64,000 nt of DNA from Pezicula radicicola (taxonomy: Eukaryota > Ascomycota > Leotiomycetes > Helotiales > Dermateaceae), in the NCBI GenBank assembly GCA_003008705.1, contig PDUO01000079.1:65044-129043 (forward strand), read 5' to 3'. Positions 12,077 through 23,275 of the stretch are shown one piece after another. A program made the translations under genes and the position numbers. Position 1 is the stretch's first letter. Each line of letters opens with the position of its first letter. A model generated the notes under the pieces. The model saw only the letters and a list, made by a program, of their open reading frames with translations. It was not told where the DNA came from and did not search any database.

Positions 12077-12095
12077 TTAACTCGCCTTAATCTCC
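11889..12095. repeat. Degenerate tandem repeat, about three units of 60-80 bp
   Basis: Each unit begins GCCTTGATACTTACTT, continues through a pyrimidine-rich stretch into TTCTCTACT and then RGTCTA, and ends in AATTAACT or a decayed form. The last unit runs into the 3' end of the minus-strand gene at 12077. Confidence 0.6.
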
Positions 12096-13569
12096 CTCCC
12101 ACTACCACACACACTGAACTCCTCGGCCTCGACCTCCAAAACATAAGGATCACCACTCCTAAGCTGTATCTCAACCAGGACATTAAATCTATAAGAAACC
12201 CACTCCCACTGAGCCTGATATTCGGCAAAAAGATCATACAAAGGGTTAGCATTCAGTATGTCATTCACCCTCTCTTTATCCTTGCCACTCCCACTCCTTC
12301 CGGACCCCCGAGTAGACCCAAAAGCCAGACGAATCATCACGAACATAACTAGAACCAGCACCCTGCTGTACCTGAGTCAAAGAAAATACTAAAGCCCTTC
12401 CACAATAAATAATATTCTCTCAACTCATCCCGAATCCGTTGCACATCGAGATAAACAGCATTGAGATTTTCCTTGACGGTTCCCGTATTGATGCCATCGA
12501 GGCTCGTTGGTGCGCCGAGGAGTGTTGGGGCGTCGATGTACCATTTCTGGAAGAACCAAATCGCGTCGTACCTGGATTGGAGGGTCTCGCATTCTTGTTT
12601 CCACGCACGGTCGTTGATGTTTTTGATGTTGGTAAATGTGCCCGAAAAGGCATCCATCCGGCCCTTGGCTTTCAGATCGCGCTCGACCAGTTCGTTGGTG
12701 ATGTCGTAGTTGAATTCGATCAGCGACCCCGAGAAGGGGGATAGCGATATCACGGCCTTGTCGAGAAGCGGTGGGAGTTCGGGGTTCTGGAGGAGTGCAC
12801 TGCGGTGTGCCCAGTTGAGGAGGACATGGTTGAAGACATCGCGACTATGGCGGAGTTGGCGACCACGTTGCGAGAGGCTATAGGTGAGCGAGGTCGCCTT
12901 GCTCCAGATGTTGGGGTTGATGGCCGCATTCAGCTGGACGATGTGGTGGTGGTGGCAGTGATTCTTGATGTTGTTATTACTCTTCTTCTGGTCCTTGTGC
13001 GTTGGTGTAGCTGCCAATCCCGAAGGATCATCATCATCATCAGCACCATACCCTATGCCTGGACAGAGATCCAACAGGTAGCCATCGAGAAACAAGGGCA
13101 CCTCGTATGCACACACCAGATCCAGAATCACCGGTACCACATACTGATGGCCCACGGATCCCGGGATGCTGAGCATGATGCACCCACCGATGACATAGAT
13201 CGAGATGCTTAGGATCGTCGTTAGGTAGATGACTTTCGGGACCCAGAATCCAAGGCTGTGTGTGGTTGCGAGGAGCATCGGCCGTAACATGTACCGGTAT
13301 AGACTGGCCACTATCCAGAGGAGGGGCCTGAGGGCGTGATTAAGGTGGTGGATGAGGTGCTGGGAGATATTGATGGGTGTTCTTGTGCTTGCTGTCCTCG
13401 TCCTCGTCCATTGCCATCGCCATCGCCATGGTTTGAACCATGAACAACGAGTATCTCCTATTTCTCGTACAGTCGCATTCGAATCTGCTTCTGCTTCAGC
13501 TTCTGCTTTCGCTCTTGCTCTTGCAATTTTAGCTTCTTCGAACTCCCCTCGGAAATCATCAACTTCCAT
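12077..13569 (-). CDS. Uncharacterised membrane protein, paralogue of the 46.7-kb gene
   Basis: Proposed exons 13569-12372 and 12273-12077 (464 residues), joined by a 98-bp GT-AG intron (GTACAG at 12371). The splice is inferred: no good branch site is seen, and a frameshift is the alternative. The N-terminus is charged and Ala/Glu-rich. Hydrophobic helices follow at roughly residues 80-100, 110-140 and 142-165 (KVIYLTTILSISIYVIGG), then a His/Asn-rich loop and a long helical region. Segments PELPPLLDKA, SLIEFNYDI, FFQKWYIDAP and RIRDELREYYLLWKGF line up in the same order with the gene at 46738-48678, and so does the second exon (LFAEYQAQWEW against LVDELERIIWQWE). No known domain was recognised. 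Location is probably membrane; function unknown. The start is the first ATG of the long frame; an overlapping frame at 13458-13727 is Asn/Gln low complexity. Confidence 0.6.
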
Positions 13570-14369
13570 ATCGTCCGGGAAAGCACTAGGTAAAGAACAA
13601 TGCCGAATCCCTCCGACATTACCAACACTACCAGCACTCGCTCTTGCTCTTGCTTATCATTGTTGTTGTTGTCATTGTTCTGGTTCTGGTTCTGGTTCTG
13701 GTTATAGTTACTGTTGGGTAAATCCATCGATCCCGCATGATCAGTCCTCCTCCTCTTCTTCTTATGATGATGATAATGATGATGATGAGCTTGTTTTTGA
13801 TGGATTTTTGATTATGAAAAGTAGGTATATCACCTGGAGATTCGCGTAGATTCTTCTCGAGAGGGCAACTTACCAGTGGTGTTTGTGAACTGCAACCAAA
13901 GACTTTAGTTGTTGCTTTGATTGGAGTAGCTACAAATTAAATTAAAGTGAACTCAACGAGATTATTACCGATATATCCACCTTGATCAACACTTATGCCG
14001 ACGAATACCGAGCAGAGAGAGCATCATCCTCAGGAAGACCAAGTAACTGCCTGATTGTTATCGAAAGCGGACGCAACCTTGTGTAGTGAATATTTTCGGA
14101 CGGCTTGTCTCAACAAGATACACGACAGTGTGCGATAACTGACTTGTACACGCTGTGCTTCACTGACTTCTTTGATTGTACCAAGCAGGATTCGCTAAAC
14201 GAAAATTGAACCTGCCCGCCTCAATTAGAACTACATGGTCAAGCAGAATGGATCATGCATTCGGGTGGCCAGTTGTTTTCCTCTTAGTTACTGATACATT
14301 TTATGATCGCCGATTTAGCAGGATTCTCGTTAGCCACACTTGGTCAATAACTGCATCAATATCCATGGA
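13570..14369. other. Intergenic tract
   Basis: No gene is supported. It contains CTTGCTCTTGC and GGTTCT microrepeats upstream of the minus-strand gene (13600-13700), then AT-rich sequence that may include the decayed 3' end of the NB-ARC/TPR relic. Confidence 0.4.
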
Positions 14370-16885
14370 TTGCTTACTTTGCATCATGAAATCGCCCAAG
14401 GCGATATTGGGCCAAAGTGATAGCATATAGATTGTCTCGCGTATGTATTCCGGATGAACTAAATGCAGAGACTCGTAGCTGAAAGATTTTTCCAAAAATT
14501 TCCAAGGCTTCTACAATCATGCCCGAAGCTATGAGACAGCTTGCATGAATGAAGTAGAAGTGCGCGAACGTACTGCCGTTTCCGTCGCTGTTATTCAGGA
14601 GATTCACGTTTGGCGGCTCAATTGAATAGCTTCACCATGCTTTCCTTGAGCAGTTTGGACGATGGCTAGGTTCTTTTTCGATTCTGCAAACTCAAATAGG
14701 GGCAGAGGTCGCTTAGATCCCAGCCTTTTTTTCATCTACAAAGATCTCTAGAGGTAGATCTTAGCCTCGGTGTACTGCCCGTTGTCTATGAGACAGCAAC
14801 CCATGTCATTATCTATATTGGCCAGAACAAGCTGGTTCGAAAATTCCCCATCCGGGTCAAGGACCGTTTCAGGAAAAGATTGGTGAAGAGGTAGTATTTT
14901 ATTGGCATAGTCCATGGACTGTTTTCGGTCTGAAATACCCTTAGTTGCCGAGTTGATGGTCCAAGAAATTTGTAAGGCAGTTACTTCAAGTTGAATAACT
15001 CTGGCAAAACCTACATTTTGATTCCCAGACAAGACCACTGTCGGCTGTGGCACTTGTTATGTGGTCTTTGCGGCATCCGCAGCCGTATTTTCCCGCAAAT
15101 CTCCTCTGCAGTGATAAAAAGTAGCCAGCGCTAACAAGGAGGTCCGCGGAGTCAAGATGTGTTATGAGAGGGGTGGAGATTCTGTTGCAAAACTTAAGAG
15201 CCTCTTCAAGTCTCAACACATGTGCAATGGACTTCTTATAAGAATCCCATTGCTCACATGCTGTGACCATGAAGGGGAAGTCCTTTCTGATCAATGCCAC
15301 TGATTGGTCAAATGTCTACTGTCGAACATTAGGCTCCGATTTCATATTAGTGAGGACCTTTCTCTGTAGTTCGCGGTGGATTGGATATAAACTAGTTTCA
15401 GTTGTATCGCAGCCTGTGTGGAACTCAACCAGATGGCGGGTGACGAGTGTGGAGCGCACTTCTCGAATAAACCTGGAGCTAGTGTGAGTTGAGATGTAGG
15501 GGGTGTAAAAGTAATTTCTGACCTTAATTCATCATAGTATCCGAAGATTTCCAAGTTTAGTTCTTCTATATCCGTGAATATTATATCTTCGGATATTGCG
15601 TCCGGAGATAACATGCTCATGATACGAAGGACGGACATCGCTGGGGCGGGACTGTGTTTAACAGCAGATTGAACGCCATATGTACCGATTTCTTGTAAGC
15701 AAAAGTGGTCGAATCCTAGGAGAATATGTTAATGACAGACTGTGGTTTGTTCCAAGAACGCTTTAGATCTGCTAGGGTTTCTTCCAATGTTAGTTGAGTG
15801 TTAGACAGGTACCCTGCAAGACCAACGAGAAGCAATGCCATCCCATTCACTCCCCTTGAGATAGATTTACTTGACTTCAGTGAATGGGTGTTTGGAATGT
15901 TCAGCTGAGGAATGCGATGGAAGAAAAGACTGGAACTATCATCTTCACTGAGAGGGTTTAGATGTATACTCGATCGTGCCCGGTGAATAGACTTGGAGTC
16001 CTGAATAGTAACAAGGACAGAGCAGTGTGCAGACGCTGGCCAGTAGCGATTTAAGAAGTCGAATCGGTTAACATTGTCAAATACGAGAAGCTAATCACCG
16101 TCTTTTCGCATTAGAGTGCTTGTATCAGATAACACAGGACAGAATCACTTGAGTGAGTTATTGCCTAAGTTCGTCCGCATTAGCTGCGATGTCTCTGGTA
16201 CTGTTTGGGGACGATAATCCTAGAGAGCTAGTAATCTTGCTGTACGCTACAGCAAGCTGGGCTTCTCCTGCACCCGGAATCCAAAAGATGAATCGAAAAA
16301 GATTTTTGTTTGTGTAACAAAACTCTAAGGCGGTCTGAGTCTTGCCAACGCCTGCCATTCTGTGGAGCGAGCAAGACTGTTGACTAGGAGTTACTGGGAC
16401 AAATCATCTTTTGAAGGCATTCTAGATCTGCTTTCCGTTCATAAATTCTCCAATTCCGAGGCCATGGAACGGAGAAAACTGTATTGGGAGTCCTGCGGGA
16501 AATGTCCAAGTATGGAAGTACCCGTGTAATATAGGAGAGCTGAGCTTTATTGGACACAGCATAAGCCAAATATGTTTCGCCTGCGAACCATAACACGGCA
16601 GCAAGGAAGTGCAGAGGTATGTACATCCAGAGTTGAGCTAGCATTTTCGGTTCCAATTGAAAAGTAATCTAGCTTAAGTAGGTAGGTACAAAAATGGTCT
16701 AAGTCTATCCTCCCTGCTCTAAGCCTACAAGATACTAGTGCTATACTACACATCGCGTGATTGGCCTCCTCATACAAGTGGGCCCATTCCTGTACGGAGA
16801 GAGGGAAGGTGACACTCTTAAGTAGTAGTGGCGTACGATACGGTATCATAGGCGCATTTTGGTGGTATTCTACATCCCATACCAT
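14370..16885 (-). pseudogene. Dead NLR-type gene: NB-ARC with TPR repeats
   Basis: Reading from 16885 downwards with frame changes: an N-terminal helical piece; the pre-domain motif VPWPRNWRIYERKADLECLQ (about 16470); the P-loop MAGVGKTQTALEF (starting 16358), which binds nucleotide; the kinase-2 strand LLVFDNVNRF (about 16065-16100), where the residue expected to be Trp before it is a stop; and the GLPL-like motif GMALLLVGLAGYL (about 15840). An ARC2-like segment (LRIMSMLSPDAISED) and TPR-like segments follow (ALEIFGKIFQLR, TRDNLYAITLAQYRLGRF, about 14390-14500). STAND proteins of this kind act as cytosolic switch-like receptors in fungal nonself recognition. At least five breaks are visible, several of them C-to-T or G-to-A stops. 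It is plainly inactive; the exact boundaries are uncertain. Confidence 0.75.
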
Positions 16886-17203
16886 TCAAAAAAAATCAAT
16901 CAATTAGCAAGAATAAGAAACATAACCAGCACGGGGTTAACATAGATAGGATTTATAAGGAGGTATAGTATCCTGTTTATTATATTATACTACGTTTTAT
17001 ATGTTGTAGGTTAGAAGATGAGAAATAGAACTAGGATTGGGATTAGGAATTTAATCATCTGCGATGCACTGAGATTTGGATACTTTGAGTGGGGGCGTTG
17101 CATCGCTGGAACCAATGTCGTGATCATAGACGTGAGAAAGCGGAGAGTAGCTGGTGCTCGTATTCTCTGGGTCGAGCCAAGGTGGCGAGCTCAAGACATT
17201 CGT
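16886..17203. other. Intergenic tract
   Basis: AT-rich DNA with no gene. A 66-codon plus-strand frame at 17018-17218 has no recognisable motif. Confidence 0.4.
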
Positions 17204-17660
17204 CTACTGCAAGAGTAAATTGTTTGCTTCAGGACCACTATACAGTAGTATATTGAGAACGAACGGGTCTATATCTAAATCAGCATCATCCTGAAGGCCA
17301 CCATCGTACTGCACTGAGGGACTTAGGCTGTTCAAAATTACTGCGCTACTAGGATTCGGAAAAGACCAACTTGGTGATGGCAACGAGGTGTGTAGGCTCA
17401 AGAAAGACTAAGGAAGAGCCTTGGAGTGTCCCTTCTTGGAGTAACATCGATGTAGTCTTTTCAGAGAACAACGCTAGCTTGTACACTACGGCGGGCAGCG
17501 TATAGAATTGGTGCATTGGGTAATGAATGGATGAATGGCCATTTTGTTCCCATTCCTGAAGAAAGGCCTGCTGCACATCCGTCTACACTGGGAGGGTCTG
17601 ATCTTGGACGACGTCGACTTGCGAAATGATTTGACTTTTTTGGAAAAGAAATTATTATGA
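17204..17660 (-). pseudogene. Unknown decayed coding fragment
   Basis: A minus-strand frame reads SQIISQVDVVQDQTLPV, a stop, then TDVQQAFLQEWEQNGHSSI and on to ITKLVFSES and a stop near 17349. A second frame continues to 17204. Codon content looks protein-like (balanced residues, Gln stop at the break), but no family is recognised. It lies immediately downstream of the Ulp1-type gene and may be the remnant of a neighbouring gene. Confidence 0.25.
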
Positions 17661-17736
17661 AGAGATGAAGTGAACAATGCCTTTACATCTTACTTAAGAG
17701 GAGAGAGAAAGAAGAGAGTACTTGAAATAAAGAATA

Positions 17737-20700
17737 TTATAATCTACCTATATCTTTGATTTTCTTGATTTTTTGTTGTCTTTCTCTTTCCTCCTTGTCC
17801 TCTTCATCTAAGAACTCCTGCACAGCCTTTTGTGCAACGTTAACCTCCTCTTGTAATACCAGATTTATACTGCCTACTACCTGCGATAATATAAGCAATG
17901 CCTGACGAGAATCACTTGTGTTATTAAGCTGAATCTGGTACCCCTTGACTTTTTCTTGAAGACTTGCAACCCTAACCGAGATTTCTGTAAGCCATCGATT
18001 CCGATAAGTATGGAACTGCCTGCCTGGAAGGCCATCTATGTAGAACTGCTCTTGGCCCTCGAGTTCCTTCTTTGTAATAGCAACATTTACAATAAGCTGC
18101 TTGAGTACTGCCTCGTAAACACGGGACAGCTGTTGGAGATAATGGACAATATCTTGTAGGCTGCGCCATTCCATCTGCTTGCATCCAAGGTATGATGCCA
18201 GATCTTCTGCAAACGCAAGGCCGATAGTATTGTATTTCCTTTTGCGCGAATAATAATTCGTTTCATGTTGAAGAGCTAGAAACTTTTAGTCTATTGCTGC
18301 ACCTCGTCAAAGAATGCTCACCTTTCTCATCTAACCCCTCGCCCACTAACAAGGATGGCCTTCCACTCTTCCAGGTAGAGAAGTCCCCAGTTTCGCTATC
18401 AAAACCCAGGATACGCTCCCATAATGCGGAACTTCCGGGCAGTTGGTTATTGTCCATGTTGGCTCGCATCCGCGTACAAAGATTCTCGTTTGCGGAAGAG
18501 TTAGGAAGAAGGTATGCCAGCAATAAGGAATTGGGACAGGAGTTTGTACCAAGTGATGGTGGTATGGTTAACTGGGTTGAGCTGCAACGCATTGTATTCC
18601 CCACCTCTGTCGAACAAAGGGCCGGCTGTATGTCAATGTTGCCATCCTGAATATTAACATATGTCTGAGACCCGACCGTTTTCAAATCTGTCGACGCTGG
18701 ACTTGCAAGAAGAATTACTGACCCTTCACCGGCATATCCTTCCGTCTTCTCTTGGCGAGAAGTGTTGATTGCATTATTAACGCCCTGCAGGATTTGAATT
18801 TGATCATCCACCCGTTTAGTTGAAAGCTCAGGAGAGGGGTTCTTTTTTGTTGGACGTAATGCTCCCAGGAGTACTGAAAACTTGTTTCGTATCATTTCCC
18901 GTCCTCTTGCTGCATCGAGTGTAAGAGTTGAGCCATGCTGGGGGGTGTGATGTAGGACTTGGTGGATGAATTGTAGAGGATCGTGGAGGAACTTTTGTAG
19001 GTAGAGAAGAGTAAAAACGCCACAGTCATTACTGTTGCTTTGATGCGGAAGATGAATTGGATGCTGCCATGAAATGGTAGCAGCATTCACCTGCAACCCG
19101 GGCTTTGAAGACGCATCGTTGACAAGGTACTGGGTTAACTGGCCTGCAACCTTCTTCGAAGAAGCATCTCTGTGATAGCCAAGGCTATCAAGGGTGATAA
19201 TGGTGATCTCGGCCCTCGTCTCATCAACATCCTCTCCTGCCCTGAGTGTAAGAAGATTATTGAGGCAAATAATCACCGAAGACCAGTGAACCTTATTTTG
19301 ATGGATCGGGAGAAGTACGAAATCGTACGAGAATATGTCAATGTTCTTCGTCCACTGCTTGGCCCCATCAAAGTTAATAACATCATCCGCTGAGGATGTA
19401 AGCTTGGAGAAGAAAAATGAAGTCATTAAAAGAACCTTATACTTAGCCGTATAGTGTCTCTCAAGAATGTAGAGATATCCATTGATGATATTGTCATTTA
19501 GCCAGTGGTGCGGCTCGAGGGTCTTGAGGTCTTGTAATTGGATCGGGGTTTTCCCACACAATGCTGTATCATCTGCGTTCCAAATGCACCCACCTTCTGT
19601 ACCTACTGAGTCATATCTAGAAATCTCTGGCATTGCCCAAGTATACGGGAAATAGAGGCTGGGATCGTCGGCATCTCTTTGGGTTGAGGCAAAAGAGGCG
19701 GGATATCCTGCTATCGTATCTCGAGCATCACTCGCTTCTTGATCCAAGGCATCATACCCTGGCTCTCTTCCATCCTCCTCGGCCTCCTGGGATTCATTGA
19801 TTATAACCGCGCGCCACTTCTCAACCCGAGACGGTGATGATTCTAGCCGGGGCCCACCTAAGTCGGCAGTGAGATGTCGCAACAGTTCATCATCTTGCTC
19901 CTGCCCATTGACTGAATCCCCACTGAAATCCGAGTGTAGATAGTTCTGCTGATCCGCAGTCGAAAAAGCAGCAGCCAGCGATGCAGTAGGAGATGGTGGG
20001 TCGTAGGCGTCGGGGGTGCCAAAGGCCTTTGAGGGTTGATGTCCACGGCCAAGTTCGATGCTCTTTTGCGGGCTCCTTTCTGGCGCAAACCGGTCAGCAC
20101 TTACTCACTGCTGCCTGTCGGCACCCATTAACGAACCTGTCAAGACCACATGGTTGTTGCTGGTAGAATGAGAGCGTGCCTTCTGTGACTTTGCATTTCT
20201 CTGCTCTCTCTGCTGTCCTTCCTGTCTCTCCTGCTCTGCTCCGTGTTGTGTGTCTGATTCTCCTCTGCTTCTTGCTTCTGATGCTGGTTTGAACATCCTT
20301 TCTGCGTGCTTGACATCGAACAGAATGAAGTGCACGTCGTCTTTGGATACGCCCTTCTGGTGGAACGAGGCGTGATGGCGCTGCTCCATGCCGCCGCGCA
20401 TGGCAGCCAGCACGTCGCATGCGCTTTTGCGCGGCGATGCTTTCTTGATGCGGATCAAGATGCGAAGGGCGTCACGGCTATGGCTCAGCCTGGGACCCAG
20501 TGCAAAGAACAGCAGCCAGAACAAGGCGTCCGACTCGAAGAAGAGTTGCGTGAGCGTATCAACCATGGACTTGCGGTCGTCAGAGAGGCTTTCGTAGACA
20601 GGGCGATGTTCGGGTTCCAGCACCCAGCGCAGAGTGGCGAGATCGAGGGCGGCATTCTTGGTGTTTTGGGCGGTTATGGTGCCGGTGTTCGTGAGGACCC

Positions 20701-20881
20701 ATTCGGCGAAGCTGGTTGTCTGGAGGCCGTCGCGTCTCTCCTGCGTGAAGGCATCTTCGATTCTACGCCATTCCTTCTTGGCACCTGCGCTCAGAGTATC
20801 GCGAAGGGCCGCCACCGCGGCGGCGAGGGCCATGACATTGACGGCGCCGATGACAACAACGTTAAGTTCTGTGGTGGTCAA
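17737..20881 (-). CDS. Ulp1-like cysteine protease (C48 family), three exons
   Basis: Proposed exons 20881-20137, 20079-18322 and 18275-17737, about 1013 residues. Intron 1 is 57 bp (GTTCGT to CCAG, GCTGAC branch). Intron 2 is 46 bp (GTGAGC to CTAG, with GACTAAA before it). Both keep the frame exactly. The C48 catalytic domain covers about residues 425-650: WLNDNIINGYL, then His513 in NKVHWSSV, Asp546 in LDSLGYH, Gln595, and Cys601 in NSNDCGVFTLLYLQKFL. The family cleaves SUMO or similar modifiers from proteins. The N-terminal 250 residues are helical (MALAAAVAALRDTLSAGAKK), and the last 180 are coiled-coil with an Asp/Glu/Lys tail. The first codon of the frame is not ATG: the first internal ATG is about residue 17, and a start upstream of 20881 is possible. 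Many fungal Ulp1-like genes are mobile-element passengers; a host gene or a transposon gene are both possible. Confidence 0.75.
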
Positions 20882-21721
20882 GAGCGCGTAAGGGTTGGCG
20901 GGAGAAGCGCTCCCACGTGAAGTAATCTACAAAACTTTAGGAGTATTTGTAAAAGTGATGGGGTGGTTAAAATCAGGGTAGTTGTTTGCTTTCTATCTCT
21001 GGTTTTCAATGGCCTCCAAAGGGCCGTGGGACATTTTCGTGCCCACATAGGTGAATTACAAATCCGCTCTCTTAATTCTCCTAATCTTTAGAGGCTTCTC
21101 TTACTGGCTTCACCCAAATATATCACTCTAGATATACATATCAATGCCTTGTCTCTCTTAATTGTATTGCTCGTGACTTCTTTATTTTTGTTACCTACTT
21201 GAAATGTACATTCCAATTGCGAGTTTAAACTCCAGTTGACTGAATTACAGAAGCATTTCGGAAAGCAACGACAGACCAGAGTCAGTGCTACTCCCTTACA
21301 CCAAATGCCTATTAACGAGACAAATAGTAGGCAATCCGCCGTTAATATTTGAAGGTCGCCTGCTAAAAAGGTCTAGATTTAAATCTTTGACAAATATTCT
21401 AGGCATATGTATATACGGAATTACTTTGAAAATCTACAGCTAACTGTACCTGGGCTCTCTGTGTTTGGACAAGACTGAGGTATCCATTATCGCTGTTCGC
21501 TGGGGGAAGCCTTGCCGAGCTTCAAGTATCGGAACAATTACTCCGGAACGGACAAACATAACGACCGACAAATACCTTAGTGCTTTCTGCCGCTAGGCGG
21601 TCTGCTAGACGCACAGGGCTGTAGCATAACATCAACAACCGTCAACAACAATCACCATCCACCATCATGTTAACATCACCACCAACATCATCACCAGCAC
21701 CAAAATCAGATCATTTCCCCC
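20882..21721. other. Intergenic tract, divergent promoters
   Basis: This separates the minus-strand protease gene from the plus-strand HNH gene, so it must hold both promoters. The minus-strand frame of the protease can be followed upstream to an ATG at 21034 across two TAG codons. The part next to the HNH gene is CA/TC-rich (21630-21720). Nothing else is recognisable. Confidence 0.45.
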
Positions 21722-23275
21722 ATGTCGCATCCTGATATCAATCCCCCCTCCAATTCATCATCCCCAGTTGTCCTACGTCCAGCCACGGGTCTGCTCACAG
21801 GCCTCATTCCACCCGAATTCCTCTTCCTTCATTCGCTGTCCCCTCCACAGGCTTATCGCATCCACTTTCGACATCCTGCGTACAACGACAATAACAATGT
21901 GCTCCTGAGCCTCCACGCCTGGGATCGAGTCGACGGAGGCATCCAGTATGGACTGGCCCATACGGCCTGTGCCATTGTGGCCAATAATCGCTTTGATGGT
22001 TACTTGAGCGAGGTGCGTGATCCTCTTGCTCCACCGATTGAATTGGCATGGAATGATCTTCTCCCAAACAATCATCATGGCTATTATTTTCATGTGCGCA
22101 ACGGCGATGATGACGACCAGCCACCTGCCAACCTCTCCACGATCCCTCCACCACCACCAACCCCCACGTACCGATGGCCCATTGTACCAAGCTTCCAGGA
22201 CTGGAAATTTCCTCACGATCGTCTTCCTCCGGCCTGGCAGAACTGCGCCGGAGCACAACGCGACACGATCAATTCAGCACAATCAGATCAGTCGGGGGCG
22301 GTCCATCGACGAGATCTCGTGTGCAGAATGTCGGCACACACGACTGGTACAGAGGCAGCCCACCTGGTTCCTGCGCATGAAAGGCTATGGTTTGAGACAA
22401 ATGGTATGGGCGCATACAATAGCAATACGACTCTTGATGCAGCCCATCTTCTCCACGATGCCAACAATGCTTTGTTATTAAGATCCGACCTTCACAAGGC
22501 ATTTGATGATCGCAAATTCTGCTTTTTCCCCAAGGGCGATGACAATAGATTCGTAGTACATGTTCTCCAGACCGCACCAGATTTGCGACTGCTCTATCAT
22601 AATACAAGCATTGCGATTCCCGAGTGCGAGGTGAACTATATCTTTGCCCGTTTCGCTTGGTCGATTTTTCCTCTCCTTGCCAGCTTCCTCACCTCAAGAC
22701 AGAAATCTCGTCTCGTTGTGCAATGGGATGAGATGCAAGAGGACTGGATTGAATCCGAAGTACCTGCGCATGTACTTGCTCGGAAGTCGGTGGCCTCTCG
22801 CAGCAACAGTCCAACGAAAAGATCACGGACAGCCTCGTCAGCGGGTGAGGAACAGCAATCTCGAGGTAGACGGTCCAGCCGCCTCAAGAGAAGTATTGAA
22901 CCCTTTGACGAGGATGACGCGAGGCCTAGGAAGACTCGGCGGCGTCTTTCGAGCAGCCGCGGCACATTATCACCTACAAGAATTGGAGGATCAGAGCCCC
23001 CAGATCTGACCGAGGATGAGTTGGCAGAAATAAGTGCAACGCAGTCGTTTGATGTCGCACCGCCTCAAGCGGACAGTGCTCACTCGTCGCTACAGAGACA
23101 ACAAGGCCTCACGCATGAGCATTCCCGTCCCTTAACAAGCTGTGAACGCCTTCGCCAGGAAGCATTGGCTCGGCAACGTCCTGCCGACTATATCCCACCG
23201 TCGTACAAGGAGGATGGCGATTTAATGGAGCAGTTGGAATTTATGGGTGTGGAGATTATTGATGACCCGGATTGA
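21722..23275 (+). CDS. HNH_2-type endonuclease domain protein
   Basis: Single open frame of 517 residues. The HNH_2 signature sits in the middle: CRMSAHTTGTEAAHLVPAHE (His214 in AAHLVP), then WFETNGMGAYNS, then DANNALLLRSDLHKAFD with Asn248/249 and His258, then FCFFPKGDD. This is the layout of fungal HNH proteins with a predicted beta-beta-alpha metal nuclease fold. The N-terminal 150 residues are a separate module (IHFRHPAYNDNNNVLLSLHAWD) with His/Asp/Pro-rich segments. The C-terminal 180 residues are basic and Ser/Arg-rich (SPTKRSRTAS, RKTRRRLSSSRG), likely disordered and nuclear. An upstream ATG at 21667 runs into a stop, so 21722 is the start. Target and biological role are unknown. No break or RIP stop is seen, unlike many of its neighbours. 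Confidence 0.8.
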   Translation: MSHPDINPPSNSSSPVVLRPATGLLTGLIPPEFLFLHSLSPPQAYRIHFRHPAYNDNNNVLLSLHAWDRVDGGIQYGLAHTACAIVANNRFDGYLSEVRDPLAPPIELAWNDLLPNNHHGYYFHVRNGDDDDQPPANLSTIPPPPPTPTYRWPIVPSFQDWKFPHDRLPPAWQNCAGAQRDTINSAQSDQSGAVHRRDLVCRMSAHTTGTEAAHLVPAHERLWFETNGMGAYNSNTTLDAAHLLHDANNALLLRSDLHKAFDDRKFCFFPKGDDNRFVVHVLQTAPDLRLLYHNTSIAIPECEVNYIFARFAWSIFPLLASFLTSRQKSRLVVQWDEMQEDWIESEVPAHVLARKSVASRSNSPTKRSRTASSAGEEQQSRGRRSSRLKRSIEPFDEDDARPRKTRRRLSSSRGTLSPTRIGGSEPPDLTEDELAEISATQSFDVAPPQADSAHSSLQRQQGLTHEHSRPLTSCERLRQEALARQRPADYIPPSYKEDGDLMEQLEFMGVEIIDDPD

